Of a stretch of 49,802 nt of DNA, positions 17,953 to 26,885 are shown piece by piece. Both the position numbers and the translations under genes were made by a program. The notes under the pieces are model-generated. The model worked only from the letters and a program-made list of their open reading frames with translations. It made no database searches and had not been told where the DNA came from. Source of the stretch: WTJD01 sp964225175 (lineage in GTDB: Bacteria; Pseudomonadota; Gammaproteobacteria; Xanthomonadales; SZUA-36); assembly GCA_964225175.1 (NCBI GenBank), contig CAXQNK010000123.1, positions 1 through 49,802 on the forward strand. The letters are read 5' to 3'. Within the stretch, counting starts at the first letter, position 1. Each line of letters begins with the position of its first letter.

Positions 17953-18843
17953 ATGAGCTGGTTTCATAAATTAATGCCCTCAAGGATACGCACCGAGGGG
18001 GGCAATAAGCGGAACGTTCCGGAAGGATTGTGGACCAAGTGTTCCTCTTGCCAGGCGGTCTTGTATCGGCCTGAGCTCGAGCGTCACCAATTGGTGTGCC
18101 CAAAATGCGGTCTTCATATGCGCATTGGTGCGCGCCAGCGACTGGAACAGTTTCTGGACTCTTCGTCCACGCAGGAACTCGCAATGGGCCTGGAGCCCGT
18201 TGATGCGCTTAAGTTCAAGGACAGCAAGAAATACCGGGATCGCATCTCAGCCGCCCAGAAAAAGACTGGAGAGAAGGACGCCCTCGTGGCCATGGCCGGT
18301 AAACTCAAAGGCCAGCCCGTTGTCGCGTGTGCCTTCAATTTTATTTTCCTCGGCGGTTCCATGGGCTCGGTAGTGGGCGAAAAATTTGCTCGGGCCGGGC
18401 AGGAAAGTCTCAGGCTGCGTGCACCGTTAATCTGTTTTTCGGCAACGGGCGGGGCACGAATGCAGGAAGGGTTGCTCTCACTGATGCAGATGGCCAAGAC
18501 ATCTGCTGTGCTGGCCCGCATGGCGGAGGTCGGCGTACCCTACATCTCGGTGTTGACCCATCCAACAACGGGTGGCGTATCGGCCAGCCTTGGAATGCTG
18601 GGGGACATCAATATCGCTGAGCCCGGTGCCCTGATCGGTTTTGCCGGGCCTCGTGTCATTGAGCAAACCGTTCGGGAAAAGCTGCCTGAAGGCTTTCAGC
18701 GCAGTGAGTTTCTCTTGCAGAAAGGCGCGGTAGACATGATCGTTGATCGAAGAAATATCAGGGATGAAATTGCCGCGCTCCTGGCGCTGCTGCAGTCTGG
18801 TCAGCGCGCCCGCCCGGTCGATGGCGAATTAGTCGCCTCCTGA
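17953..18843 (+). CDS. accD: Acetyl-CoA carboxylase carboxyltransferase subunit beta
   Basis: A 296-residue subunit that, with AccA, transfers the carboxyl group from carboxybiotin to acetyl-CoA for fatty acid synthesis. An N-terminal zinc ribbon has Cys30, Cys33, Cys49 and Cys52 (CSSC and CPKC). The crotonase-like carboxyltransferase domain follows, with FSATGGARMQEG and the acetyl-CoA-binding THPTTGGVSASLGMLGD. The ATG at 17953 lies after a GGGAAATAGCAGCA. The gene begins the accD-folC-dedD-cvpA-purF order known from E. coli. Confidence 0.97.
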   Translation: MSWFHKLMPSRIRTEGGNKRNVPEGLWTKCSSCQAVLYRPELERHQLVCPKCGLHMRIGARQRLEQFLDSSSTQELAMGLEPVDALKFKDSKKYRDRISAAQKKTGEKDALVAMAGKLKGQPVVACAFNFIFLGGSMGSVVGEKFARAGQESLRLRAPLICFSATGGARMQEGLLSLMQMAKTSAVLARMAEVGVPYISVLTHPTTGGVSASLGMLGDINIAEPGALIGFAGPRVIEQTVREKLPEGFQRSEFLLQKGAVDMIVDRRNIRDEIAALLALLQSGQRARPVDGELVAS

Positions 18844-18862
18844 ATCGAGCCATTCAGCGCTG

Positions 18863-20122
18863 ATGACGGTCAGTCTGCAGGCATGGCTTCACCGGCTTGA
18901 AAACCTGCATGTCAAAACCATAGACCTCTCACTGGAGCGTGTAGGCGCGGTATACGCCCGTATGGGCGCTCCGAGGCCCGCGCGTGAGGTTTGGACTGTG
19001 GCGGGCACCAACGGTAAAGGATCAGTGGTCGCCTATCTTGGGGGCATGCTCAAGGCAATGGGCTTGCGTGCCGGAAGTTTCACCTCGCCGCACATCCTTC
19101 GCTTTAATGAGCGGATTCGTATTGACGGTGAGTGTGTCGATGATCAAACCATCATCGATGCACTGGCGCGGGTAGAGTATGCAAGACAGGATATTTCTCT
19201 TACCTATTTCGAATTCACAACCCTGGCGTCACTGCTCATTTTCGAGACGGCAGGACTTGATGCAGCCGTGTTGGAAGTCGGGCTCGGGGGTCGCCTGGAC
19301 GCAGTCAACGTGGTGGACGCCGACGTTGCCGTCCTGACTGCAATTGGTCTGGATCACCAGCAGTTTCTGGGACCCGATCGCGAATCGATCGGTTTTGAAA
19401 AAGCCGGCATCATTCGGGCCCACCGACCTGTGATCATAGGCGATCCGGACCCTCCTGACAGTGTCCTGAGGCACTCAGAGGCTTTACACGCGCAGGTGAG
19501 TGTCCTGGGGCGGGATTTCCACATCGAGCCAGCGGGTGAGTCGAGACATTTGCTGATTCAACTCGGCAGGGTGCCATTGCCAGAACCGGCGATGCCCGGA
19601 GCCCATCAGTGGCAGAACATGGCAACCGCCGTTGCGGCAATGGCTGCCCTGCACCCTGAGGTACTGGGTGATGCCAGGCTGCTGTCATCAGGGCTTCGGG
19701 ACGTTCAGGTTCCGGGCAGGCTGCAGACCTGGCCCGGCGACCATCGGATTCTGCTGGATGTGGGCCATAATGCCTTGGCTGCCGAGGTGATTGCCGATTA
19801 TCTGTGTGGGCAGCGTCGTGCTGGAAACGCGATTTTCTGTGTGCTCGGCATGCTTTCGGACAAAGACGCAGAGGCCGTAGCAGGTTGGCTTGATCCCGTG
19901 ATCGATCACTGGATCTGTGTCGGCCTGCCAGGCGATCGGGGTCAAGCGGGGGACGCATTGAGTCGGAGGCTGTGCGAGTCTGGCGTTCAGGAAGTACGGG
20001 CTGCGTACGATTCAGTCGCCGAGGGCTTGTCTTATGCGCTCAATCAGGCGGGCCCGATGGACCAAATCCTGGTCTTTGGTTCTTTCGAAACCATCTCCCA
20101 GGCTATAACTTATCTTCAATGA
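18863..20122 (+). CDS. folC: Dihydrofolate synthase/folylpolyglutamate synthase
   Basis: A 419-residue Mur-ligase-type enzyme that joins glutamate to dihydropteroate and lengthens folate polyglutamates. The ATP loop AGTNGKGSVV is at about residues 48-57, and SFTSPHILRFNERIRIDG and EVGLGGRLDAVNV are family signatures. Length is typical of the bifunctional gammaproteobacterial enzyme. It starts 19 bases after accD. Confidence 0.96.
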   Translation: MTVSLQAWLHRLENLHVKTIDLSLERVGAVYARMGAPRPAREVWTVAGTNGKGSVVAYLGGMLKAMGLRAGSFTSPHILRFNERIRIDGECVDDQTIIDALARVEYARQDISLTYFEFTTLASLLIFETAGLDAAVLEVGLGGRLDAVNVVDADVAVLTAIGLDHQQFLGPDRESIGFEKAGIIRAHRPVIIGDPDPPDSVLRHSEALHAQVSVLGRDFHIEPAGESRHLLIQLGRVPLPEPAMPGAHQWQNMATAVAAMAALHPEVLGDARLLSSGLRDVQVPGRLQTWPGDHRILLDVGHNALAAEVIADYLCGQRRAGNAIFCVLGMLSDKDAEAVAGWLDPVIDHWICVGLPGDRGQAGDALSRRLCESGVQEVRAAYDSVAEGLSYALNQAGPMDQILVFGSFETISQAITYLQ

Positions 20123-20185
20123 CTGCATTCCGGGCGGCGTTATGAGCTAGAATTCAAGCGGTCAGTACGTGGATCAGACGGGCGC

Positions 20186-20980
20186 ATGGACCAAGCACTC
20201 AAGCAAAGACTCGTAGGCGCAACCGTGCTCATTCTGCTCGGTGTCATACTTTTGCCTATGCTGCTCAGCGGCCAGCCCGAGTTCTCGAACGAACCACGCA
20301 GTATCCAGGTGCCTGAACGACCTCCCTCGCTTTCGATCGAAACCCGGCGCTTCCCCGTGGGTGATGGTCCGATAGACCAGCCATCGAGGGTGCCGGAACC
20401 ACAGACTCGTGAAGTTGAGTCGGAACCCCTGGCGCGTGCCGAATCGGCGGTCACTCAAACACCAGTTACCCCGCAACGGGCCGAGCCTGAAGTGGGCACA
20501 GGCAAACCTGCGCGTTTCGAACCGGTATCACCGGTGAGTGAGCAATCCGGTCGCTATCTGGTCCAGGTCGTGAGCCTGAGCAATGCACGCAATGCCGACC
20601 AATTGTCGCAAATGCTAATGCAGCAAGGTCTGCCCGTGGTCATGGACACCGTGGTCTCCAATGGCGGCACCCTGCATCGGGTTCGCCTGGGTCCATACCA
20701 CGATATCGAATCTGCCCAATCTGCGATCACTGTGGTTGGAGAATTACGTTCTGATCTCAAGCCGCGAATCATCGACCTTCGGCCAGACGAAAACGCACCG
20801 GTGACTGAACCTTCCGATCCAATGGTGCGGTGGGTAGTCCAGGTCGGCAGCTATTCTGTGCAGGCCAATGCGGAACAACTGCTCGCCCGATTGCGCCTGG
20901 CGGGCTTTACGGCGTATTCTGATGCGGTTTCTGACCAACGCGGGACACTGCACAAGGTGCGTGTGGGCCCGGTTCTGTAG
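20186..20980 (+). CDS. dedD: DedD-like SPOR protein cut short by in-frame TAG
   Basis: An inner-membrane protein with one N-terminal helix (about residues 9-27, LVGATVLILLGVILLPMLL), a Pro-rich periplasmic linker and two SPOR domains (about 116-195 and 212 to the end). SPOR domains bind denuded septal peptidoglycan; DedD acts in cell division. The second SPOR breaks at TAG 20978-20980 after HKVRVGPVL. The same frame then reads 25 more codons ending KELELEGTVMSVD and a TGA at 21056-21058, which completes the SPOR fold and stops 3 bases before cvpA. So the original gene was almost certainly 20186-21058 (290 residues). The product is either truncated or made by readthrough. Confidence 0.9.
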   Translation: MDQALKQRLVGATVLILLGVILLPMLLSGQPEFSNEPRSIQVPERPPSLSIETRRFPVGDGPIDQPSRVPEPQTREVESEPLARAESAVTQTPVTPQRAEPEVGTGKPARFEPVSPVSEQSGRYLVQVVSLSNARNADQLSQMLMQQGLPVVMDTVVSNGGTLHRVRLGPYHDIESAQSAITVVGELRSDLKPRIIDLRPDENAPVTEPSDPMVRWVVQVGSYSVQANAEQLLARLRLAGFTAYSDAVSDQRGTLHKVRVGPVL

Positions 20981-21061
20981 AGGCAGAGTGCGGTTAAGCA
21001 GCAGGACAGGCTGCGCAAAGAATTGGAGCTCGAGGGCACGGTGATGAGCGTTGACTGACTC

Positions 21062-21577
21062 ATGATCTGGGCTGATCTGGCCATCTTTGCAATAATCGCG
21101 CTCTCCATCGTGGTCGGGCTTTGGCGTGGCTTTATCAAGGAAGTATTCGCCCTCGCGGTGTGGGTGGCGGCCATCGTTCTGGCTTTCCAATTCTCAGGTG
21201 TGCTCGCGGAATTGCTGGTTTCGCACGTATCGCTGCCTTCGGCACGAACCGGTATTGCATTTACCGGGATATTCATTCTGGTACTGGTGGTGGGCGGATT
21301 ATTGACATATCTGCTCGGGAAGCTGGTAAAAAGCACCGGGTTGTCGGGAACGGACCGTTTGCTCGGAAGTGTATTTGGCCTGGTCCGGGGTGTTGCCCTG
21401 GTGCTCCTTGTGATCCTCGTGTGCGGGTTTACCCCGATTCCTTCAGACCCCTGGTGGTCAGACTCCAGAGCTTTGCAATCGATGCTGCCGCTTGCGGAGT
21501 GGGTATCGGGTTTCCTGCCCGAGCAGGCCCGTGAACTGCTGGATTTTCACCCCGAAGCTGAGGTGTTGCCCACGTGA
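21062..21577 (+). CDS. cvpA: CvpA family membrane protein
   Basis: A 171-residue inner-membrane protein with four predicted helices (starting near residues 3, 30, 63 and 100). It resembles CvpA, named for its role in colicin V production; its biochemical function is not established. It lies between dedD and purF as in E. coli. The ATG follows the last in-frame stop of the dedD region by 3 bases. Confidence 0.93.
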   Translation: MIWADLAIFAIIALSIVVGLWRGFIKEVFALAVWVAAIVLAFQFSGVLAELLVSHVSLPSARTGIAFTGIFILVLVVGGLLTYLLGKLVKSTGLSGTDRLLGSVFGLVRGVALVLLVILVCGFTPIPSDPWWSDSRALQSMLPLAEWVSGFLPEQARELLDFHPEAEVLPT

Positions 21578-21593
21578 TGCAAGCGCATACCCG

Positions 21594-21602
21594 TGCTAGA
21601 AT
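21594..21602 (+). promoter_or_regulatory. Putative extended -10 promoter of purF
   Basis: TGC followed by TAGAAT forms an extended -10 element 32 bases before the purF start. Just upstream, ATGCAAGCGCAT is an imperfect dyad and may be an operator; it is only loosely like the PurR box. Inferred from sequence alone. Confidence 0.4.
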
Positions 21603-21634
21603 CGCGGCGCAGAGACCAGCCAGGAACAAGTGAC

Positions 21635-23122
21635 ATGTGCGGAATCGTGGGCATCGTGGGAAAAGAGCCGGTCGCATCCGCCATTTTTGATGCTTTGACC
21701 ATGCTGCAACACCGAGGCCAGGATGCTGCAGGAATCGCGACCATTGACGGGCATCGAATGGTTCTTGCGAGGGACAATGGATTGGTGTCCGAAGTTTTTG
21801 ATGCGGACACGATGCAGCGCCTCAAGGGGCATGCCGGCATTGGCCACGTGCGCTATCCCACGGCAGGCTGTGACGATTCGACAGAAGCTCAGCCCTTCTA
21901 CGTTAATTCACCATTCGGTATCGCCCTGGGCCATAACGGGAATCTGGTCAACACCGATTCACTGAAAGAAGCGCTGTGGGCGGCGGATCGGCGACATCTG
22001 AATACCGAGTCTGATTCCGAAGCATTGCTCAATGTGTTGGCTCATGAGCTAGACAGCAGTGACGGGGAGGAGTTCTCTCCTGATGATCTGTTTCGGGCCG
22101 TTGATGGGGTTCACAAGCGATGCGAAGGTGCGTATTCCATCATCGCTCTTATCGTGGGGCAGGGCGTGCTGGGTTTCCGGGATCCCCGGGGTATTCGACC
22201 CGCCGTCCTGGGGCGCCGCGAAACCCTGTCGGGCACCGAATATGCGATCGCTTCGGAAAGTGTGGCACTCGATGCAATAGGCTTTGAGCTGGAGCGGGAC
22301 CTCGCCCCCGGAGAGGCTGTACTCCTGGGACTCGATGGTCAGATGCACAGCTACCAGAGCCCGCTGGCCAAAGGGCTTTCACCCTGCATTTTCGAATACG
22401 TCTATTTTTCACGTCCCGACTCCATGCTCGATGACGTGTCTGTCTACAAGGCGCGTTTGCGAATGGGGGAATACCTGGCAAACAAAATTCTGAAAATGAT
22501 GCCCGACCATGATATCGACGTGGTCATTCCAGTACCCGACACCAGCCGGACCGCCGCGCTGCCGCTGGCTTATGAGTTGGGTGTGAAGTATCGCGAGGGC
22601 TTTATCAAGAACCGCTACATCGGCCGAACATTCATTATGCCGGGACAGGAACAGCGCAAGCGCTCCGTGCGGCACAAGCTTAACGTCATTGATCTCGAAT
22701 TCCGCGGCAAGAATGTCCTGCTGGTGGACGACAGCATTGTGCGCGGAACCACGTCGAAGCAGATTATCCAGATGGCCAGGGAAGCGGGTGCGAAAAAGGT
22801 ATATTTTGCTTCCGCGGCGCCACCGGTTCGCTACCCCAATGTCTATGGCATTGATATGCCAGCGCCGGCCGAGTTAATCGCCAGCGGCAGAAATAACCAG
22901 GAGATCTGTGCGGAACTGGGCGCTGATGAGCTGATTTACCAGGATCTGGAAGACCTGATCACGGCGTGCAAGAAGGGAAATCGCAATATTGAGTGCTTTG
23001 ACACTTCTTGTTTTTCCGGTGAATACATCACCGGTGTGGATGATGCATTCCTGGCGCGCTTGCAGCTTGTACGCTCCGATCAGGCCCGCTCGGAGCGCCG
23101 CTTACAGGCCACCCCTTCCTGA
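21635..23122 (+). CDS. purF: Amidophosphoribosyltransferase
   Basis: A 495-residue enzyme of the first committed purine step; it makes 5-phosphoribosylamine from PRPP and glutamine. The mature N-terminal Cys nucleophile is the second residue (MCGIVGIVG), so the start is the ATG at 21635. The glutaminase domain (LQHRGQDAAG, ALGHNGNLVN) is followed by the phosphoribosyltransferase domain with the PRPP loop VLLVDDSIVRGTTSKQ (about residues 360-375). It closes the accD-purF block. Confidence 0.97.
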   Translation: MCGIVGIVGKEPVASAIFDALTMLQHRGQDAAGIATIDGHRMVLARDNGLVSEVFDADTMQRLKGHAGIGHVRYPTAGCDDSTEAQPFYVNSPFGIALGHNGNLVNTDSLKEALWAADRRHLNTESDSEALLNVLAHELDSSDGEEFSPDDLFRAVDGVHKRCEGAYSIIALIVGQGVLGFRDPRGIRPAVLGRRETLSGTEYAIASESVALDAIGFELERDLAPGEAVLLGLDGQMHSYQSPLAKGLSPCIFEYVYFSRPDSMLDDVSVYKARLRMGEYLANKILKMMPDHDIDVVIPVPDTSRTAALPLAYELGVKYREGFIKNRYIGRTFIMPGQEQRKRSVRHKLNVIDLEFRGKNVLLVDDSIVRGTTSKQIIQMAREAGAKKVYFASAAPPVRYPNVYGIDMPAPAELIASGRNNQEICAELGADELIYQDLEDLITACKKGNRNIECFDTSCFSGEYITGVDDAFLARLQLVRSDQARSERRLQATPS

Positions 23123-23153
23123 TCGCCAAGGTGTTCATCGCAGCCCCGGGGCG

Positions 23154-23185
23154 TGGACAAATGCCGGGAACCTGTGAGATAAAAT
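23154..23185 (+). promoter_or_regulatory. Possible promoter of the wax ester synthase gene
   Basis: TGGACA at 23154-23159 and an A/T-rich GATAAAAT at 23178-23185 are spaced about 18 bases apart in the 92-base gap after purF. The hexamers are only fair matches. Confidence 0.35.
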
Positions 23186-23214
23186 ACTTCAAAAAGTAAA
23201 TATAAGTCACTGTA

Positions 23215-24690
23215 GTGAATAGAAAAATAAAAAAAGAACCGATGTCAAAGGTTGATACGGCCTGGTTACGCATGGAGCAGTCGACCAACCTGATGATGAT
23301 CAATGGCGTAATCTTTCTGGAAGGACAGCTCGATTATGAGCGGTTCCTGCACACGATCGAGCAACGCCTGCTCTCTTTCCGGCGTTTCCGACAGCGAACC
23401 GAAGACGGTGCGGCCGGAGCTCATTGGGTTGAAGACGAAGACTTTGACATCCGTTGGCATGTGCGGCGAACCGCTTTGCCGGGCAAGGCAGATAAGCATG
23501 AACTCCAGTTGCTCGTCTCCGATCTGGCGAGTACGCCACTGGATACGAATCGCCCACTGTGGCGATTCCATGTCGTTGACAACTATATCGGGGGGACAGT
23601 GGTCATTGTCCGTATTCACCACTGCATTGCTGATGGCATCGCGTTGGTTCAGGTATTTTTGTCGCTGACCGATCCACAGCCTGAAGGTCGTGCGTCTGCA
23701 CGCTCGCCAGAGCAATGGCAGGAGCGTCGCGCGCAGGAGGGCGCCGTATTTCAGCGACTGCTCGAGCCGGCCAAGGACGGGTTGGATTTCGCTACGCATT
23801 TTGGGCAGAAACTCCTTCAGGAGGGACAGAAGATTCTGCAGGATCCTGCGCTGGCCACCGAGTACCTCGGAGAGGCCAATGAGATTGTTCGTGAATTGAC
23901 ACATTCATTGACACTTCCTGACGACCCACCAACCCGCCTTCGTGGTCGATTGGGGGTGCGCAAGCAGGTGGCTTGGGCAGAGCCGCTGTCACTGACCGAA
24001 GTGAAGGCTGTGAGCAAAGCCTTCGGATGCACCGTGAATGATGTTCTGATCGCGGCGGTCAGTGGAGCACTTCGGAACTACCTGATTGAGCAGGGCGATG
24101 ACGCGGAGGCGGTTGCAGATATCAGAGCGACGGTACCGGTTAATCTCAGGCCTCTGGAGCATGCGCCCGATCTCGGAAACCATTTCGGTCTTGTGTTCCT
24201 GTCGCTTCCGCTGGGGCTCGACAGCCCCCTGGAGCGCCTTTACGCGGTGAATGAGCGCATGAATGAGTTGAAGTCTTCAAAACAGGCTGCGGTCACATTC
24301 GGATTCCTCGCCGCGCTGGGAATGGGGCCCTCAGCACTGCAAAAACCAGTTCTGGATACCTTGAGTCAGAAAGCCACCACCGTGCTGACCAACGTGCCGG
24401 GACCGCAGGAAGACATATTCATTGCCGGTAGCCCCATCAAAGAAATGATGTTCTGGGTGCCTCAGAATGGTGGTATCGGGCTGGGCATCAGTATCCTGAG
24501 TTATAACGGCCGGGTCTTTTTCGGGTTGATTGCCGACCGGAAACTGGTGTCCCACCCGGAGCGGATCATCGAACAGTTCAAGCCGGAATTCGAAAAACTG
24601 CTGTATCTGGGTCTCATGCTGCCCCTGGAGGGGAGACCGGCGCCTGAGTCGGCCCAGCTGCTGGTTGAACAACCCGGTGCAGAGCCCTGA
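23215..24690 (+). CDS. Wax ester synthase/diacylglycerol acyltransferase (WS/DGAT)
   Basis: A 491-residue acyltransferase that esterifies a fatty alcohol or diacylglycerol with acyl-CoA to make wax ester or triacylglycerol. The catalytic HHxxxDG motif is HHCIADG at residues 135-141. The N-terminal VDTAWLRMEQ and C-terminal VLTNVPGPQ and NGGIGLGISILSYNG segments are typical of bacterial WS/DGAT. The GTG at 23215 keeps a short basic N-terminus; ATG 23242 is an equally possible start. The fatty acyl-CoA reductase at 27375 would provide its alcohol substrate. The gene runs convergent with the TPR protein, 6 bases apart. Confidence 0.93.
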   Translation: MNRKIKKEPMSKVDTAWLRMEQSTNLMMINGVIFLEGQLDYERFLHTIEQRLLSFRRFRQRTEDGAAGAHWVEDEDFDIRWHVRRTALPGKADKHELQLLVSDLASTPLDTNRPLWRFHVVDNYIGGTVVIVRIHHCIADGIALVQVFLSLTDPQPEGRASARSPEQWQERRAQEGAVFQRLLEPAKDGLDFATHFGQKLLQEGQKILQDPALATEYLGEANEIVRELTHSLTLPDDPPTRLRGRLGVRKQVAWAEPLSLTEVKAVSKAFGCTVNDVLIAAVSGALRNYLIEQGDDAEAVADIRATVPVNLRPLEHAPDLGNHFGLVFLSLPLGLDSPLERLYAVNERMNELKSSKQAAVTFGFLAALGMGPSALQKPVLDTLSQKATTVLTNVPGPQEDIFIAGSPIKEMMFWVPQNGGIGLGISILSYNGRVFFGLIADRKLVSHPERIIEQFKPEFEKLLYLGLMLPLEGRPAPESAQLLVEQPGAEP

Positions 24691-24696
24691 CTGGCC

Positions 24697-25548
24697 CTAT
24701 TCCAGTTCGGCGAGTGCCGTTTCTACATCCAGCCTTTCCATCGCATCCCGCGGGTCGAGCTCACTGGCTTTGACGAACAGGTCTGTCACCTCATCAATCC
24801 GCCGATCGCCGTACAGCAGGTAGAGACCATTGCCATACTCGATGTGCGCAATCGGTGATTCCGGGGTGAGCTCAAGAGCGCGCGCGAAGTGTTCGAGCGC
24901 CTTTTCTGCGCTGGCTCCATAGGTGATGCCGCCAATCATTTTACCCACCTTGTTGATGATTTCGGCATGGTACATGCCGCTCGCCGTATGGGCTTCAGCG
25001 TGGTCGGGTGCAAGTTCGAGGGTGCGTTTCAACGCATCAATGATCCTTCCGCCGATGCCCTGGCGCAGCGCCTTGCTGATGGAGATGCTCTGACTGTAGC
25101 GCCCCAGCGTAAAGGCCAGGAGATAATGCGCATTGGGATCTTCGGGCATGATTGCCCTCGCAGCTTCGGCCCGTTCCGATGCATCCACCAGGCATTTTTG
25201 CTGTTGTGTTTTGTCAGTTTCAAGGTAGGTGGAATAAATGCCGGCGGCTTTATTGGCGCTGGCATGCGCCAGAGTGCCCAGTTGCTCCGCGGCCTCGATG
25301 GCCGCTCCGAACGCCCCGGCATGAAAATCTCTCCAGCACTGTTGCAGATTGTCGGCCAGATCGACAAGGTTCCCGGAAAAGCCGGGTGGTGCAGCTTCAG
25401 GCCATCGCTCCAGGCACTCGCTGACCCATGATTCATCCGGAAACGCTGCACAGTCACCGGCGTGGAGTTCCGCCCACGCCGCCTCCAACTCCGAGCCTGG
25501 ATAGCTGAAGTGTTCAGAGTCGTGGGGAAAGGGTCTCCATCGGGACAT
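24697..25548 (-). CDS. TPR-repeat protein of unknown function
   Basis: A 283-residue, probably soluble protein without a signal peptide. It consists of helical pairs like TPR repeats, most clearly RTLELAPDHAEAHTASGMYHAEI and ALEHFARALELTPESPIAHIEY in the C-terminal half, with an acidic C-terminus. It shares the general pattern of TPR scaffolds that follow growth of a series (for example regulator-of-microtubule-dynamics-like proteins). Its position between WS/DGAT and phasin suggests a role with the lipid inclusion, but that is inference. The start has a GGATC about 9 bases upstream, not a strong site. The stop is TAG. Confidence 0.75.
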   Translation of the reverse strand: MSRWRPFPHDSEHFSYPGSELEAAWAELHAGDCAAFPDESWVSECLERWPEAAPPGFSGNLVDLADNLQQCWRDFHAGAFGAAIEAAEQLGTLAHASANKAAGIYSTYLETDKTQQQKCLVDASERAEAARAIMPEDPNAHYLLAFTLGRYSQSISISKALRQGIGGRIIDALKRTLELAPDHAEAHTASGMYHAEIINKVGKMIGGITYGASAEKALEHFARALELTPESPIAHIEYGNGLYLLYGDRRIDEVTDLFVKASELDPRDAMERLDVETALAELE

Positions 25549-25649
25549 TGTTGATCCTTCAATTCATCTGAAATTAGGGTGTTTGCTCTAAATCATACGC
25601 CTAACATTGAGCCATCGAACATATCGGTAACCCGTTAAAGGAGTTAGAA

Positions 25650-26159
25650 ATGACTAAGAAGACATTAAAGAAAAAGGTACAGGCCAAACCGGATCTTGGC
25701 AAGTTGGCGACCCCCGTGGTCGACTCCGCACGCGAGATTTGGCTGGCTGGCCTTGGCGCATTTTCTGTGGCACAGCAGGAAAGCGGAAAACTGGTTGAGC
25801 AGGGAAACAAGCTGTTTGAGAAGCTGGTCGCTGAGGGCAACAAACTTGAGCAGAAAACGCGTGAAGCTACGGGCGGGCGTGTTGACGGCATCCGGGACGA
25901 AGTTGAAAATCGAGTGGGTGCTGTCAAACAGCAGGCGGCGGACAACTGGGACAAACTGGAAACCATCTTCGAAGACCGCGTCGCCCGGGTGCTGGGTCGC
26001 CTGGGTGTGCCCACTGCCGAGGACGTTAAGGAACTGAGCAACCGGGTCAAGGACCTCTCAATGCAGGTTGCGGCGCAGGCCAAAGCCAATGGCGCTCGCA
26101 AGCCGGCAACGCGTAAAGCCGCTGCAAAGAAGAGTGAGAAGACGGCTGCGGCCAGTTAA
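25650..26159 (+). CDS. Phasin family granule-associated protein
   Basis: A 169-residue amphipathic protein of the PhaF/PhaI type that coats storage granules. The family segment REIWLAGLGAFSVAQQESGKLVEQ is at about residues 28-51, followed by a long helical coiled-coil-like region and a Lys/Ala-rich tail (RKPATRKAAAKKSEK) like the DNA-binding tail of PhaF. Such tails let phasins bind DNA and segregate granules. A perfect AAAGGAG ribosome binding site lies before the ATG. It sits in a wax-ester neighbourhood with no PHA synthase in the window. Confidence 0.92.
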   Translation: MTKKTLKKKVQAKPDLGKLATPVVDSAREIWLAGLGAFSVAQQESGKLVEQGNKLFEKLVAEGNKLEQKTREATGGRVDGIRDEVENRVGAVKQQAADNWDKLETIFEDRVARVLGRLGVPTAEDVKELSNRVKDLSMQVAAQAKANGARKPATRKAAAKKSEKTAAAS

Positions 26160-26194
26160 ATCACTTTCCTCGTTCGCCGCAAGTTGTGCCTCAC

Positions 26195-26226
26195 GGGCTG
26201 ACCCATTCGGGTCGGCCCGCTTTGAT
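26195..26226 (+). terminator. Hairpin terminator after the phasin gene
   Basis: A 10-bp stem GGGCTGACCC/GGGTCGGCCC (one G-T pair) with a 4-base loop, followed by GCTTTGATT. The T tract is short, so termination may be partial. Confidence 0.6.
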
Positions 26227-26865
26227 TCAGGCCTGCTGGTACTGCATGGCGAGGTGGCGCAGCGCCTGCGCCTCTTCACCCCGCATGTGAGGCAGTATCA
26301 AGTGTAAAACCCGCGCAGCCGCCGAGGTAATGGATGTCGCGTCCTCAAGCCCCGCCTGCCCATGAATTTCTGCATAGGGTATCCAGTAGGTCATGTTGAG
26401 CAGCATGTTGTCCACAAGCATAGGAATGGCATGGTTTTCGATGGACATGACACCACGCGCCTCGAGTCCCGAGATCAATCGCTCAAGGGAGTTTCGCTGC
26501 CTTTCCAGCAAGCCGTGGAGGGCGTGTCTGAGGTTGGGCAGGCGCGCATACAGATCGGGCAGATTCCTGAACAGGAACCTGAATCGTCCCATGGCTTCGA
26601 AAATCAGGTGCAAGCGCATCCAGAGATCGTCGATTCCCGGCTGTTCTGCCTCGTCAATCGAGACCAACGGTCGAATGACCAACAGGTATCGTTTGAACAA
26701 TTCGAGGACGATATCCTCCTTGCTTCGGAAATGATAATAGAGGTTGCCCGGGCTGATCTCCGCTTCGTTGGCAATCAGGTTGGTGCTGACGTTCGCTTCG
26801 CCCAGTTTATTGAACAGAGCGAGGCTGGTCAGAAGAACCAGTTCCCGGGTGTTTCTGCGTGCCAT
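26227..26865 (-). CDS. TetR family transcriptional regulator
   Basis: A 212-residue repressor-type protein with the TetR helix-turn-helix at about residues 22-50 (TNLIANEAEISPGNLYYHFRSKEDI, in two pieces around the turn) and a helical ligand domain. NLYYHFRSKEDI is typical of TetR members that sense acyl-CoA or fatty-acid-like ligands, but the ligand is not readable. It is downstream of the acyl-CoA-binding protein gene by 20 bases on the same strand, and both are divergent from the fatty acyl-CoA reductase, so the likely target is the shared intergenic region 27147-27374. Confidence 0.9.
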   Translation of the reverse strand: MARRNTRELVLLTSLALFNKLGEANVSTNLIANEAEISPGNLYYHFRSKEDIVLELFKRYLLVIRPLVSIDEAEQPGIDDLWMRLHLIFEAMGRFRFLFRNLPDLYARLPNLRHALHGLLERQRNSLERLISGLEARGVMSIENHAIPMLVDNMLLNMTYWIPYAEIHGQAGLEDATSITSAAARVLHLILPHMRGEEAQALRHLAMQYQQA

Positions 26866-26885
26866 GTCTGGCCTCGTGCCCGGGT

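Noticed and set aside
20978..20980. TAG in dedD as evidence for a changed genetic code
   Set aside because: TAG ends at least four other genes normally, including the TonB receptor right after its terminal Phe; reassignment cannot be claimed from this window.
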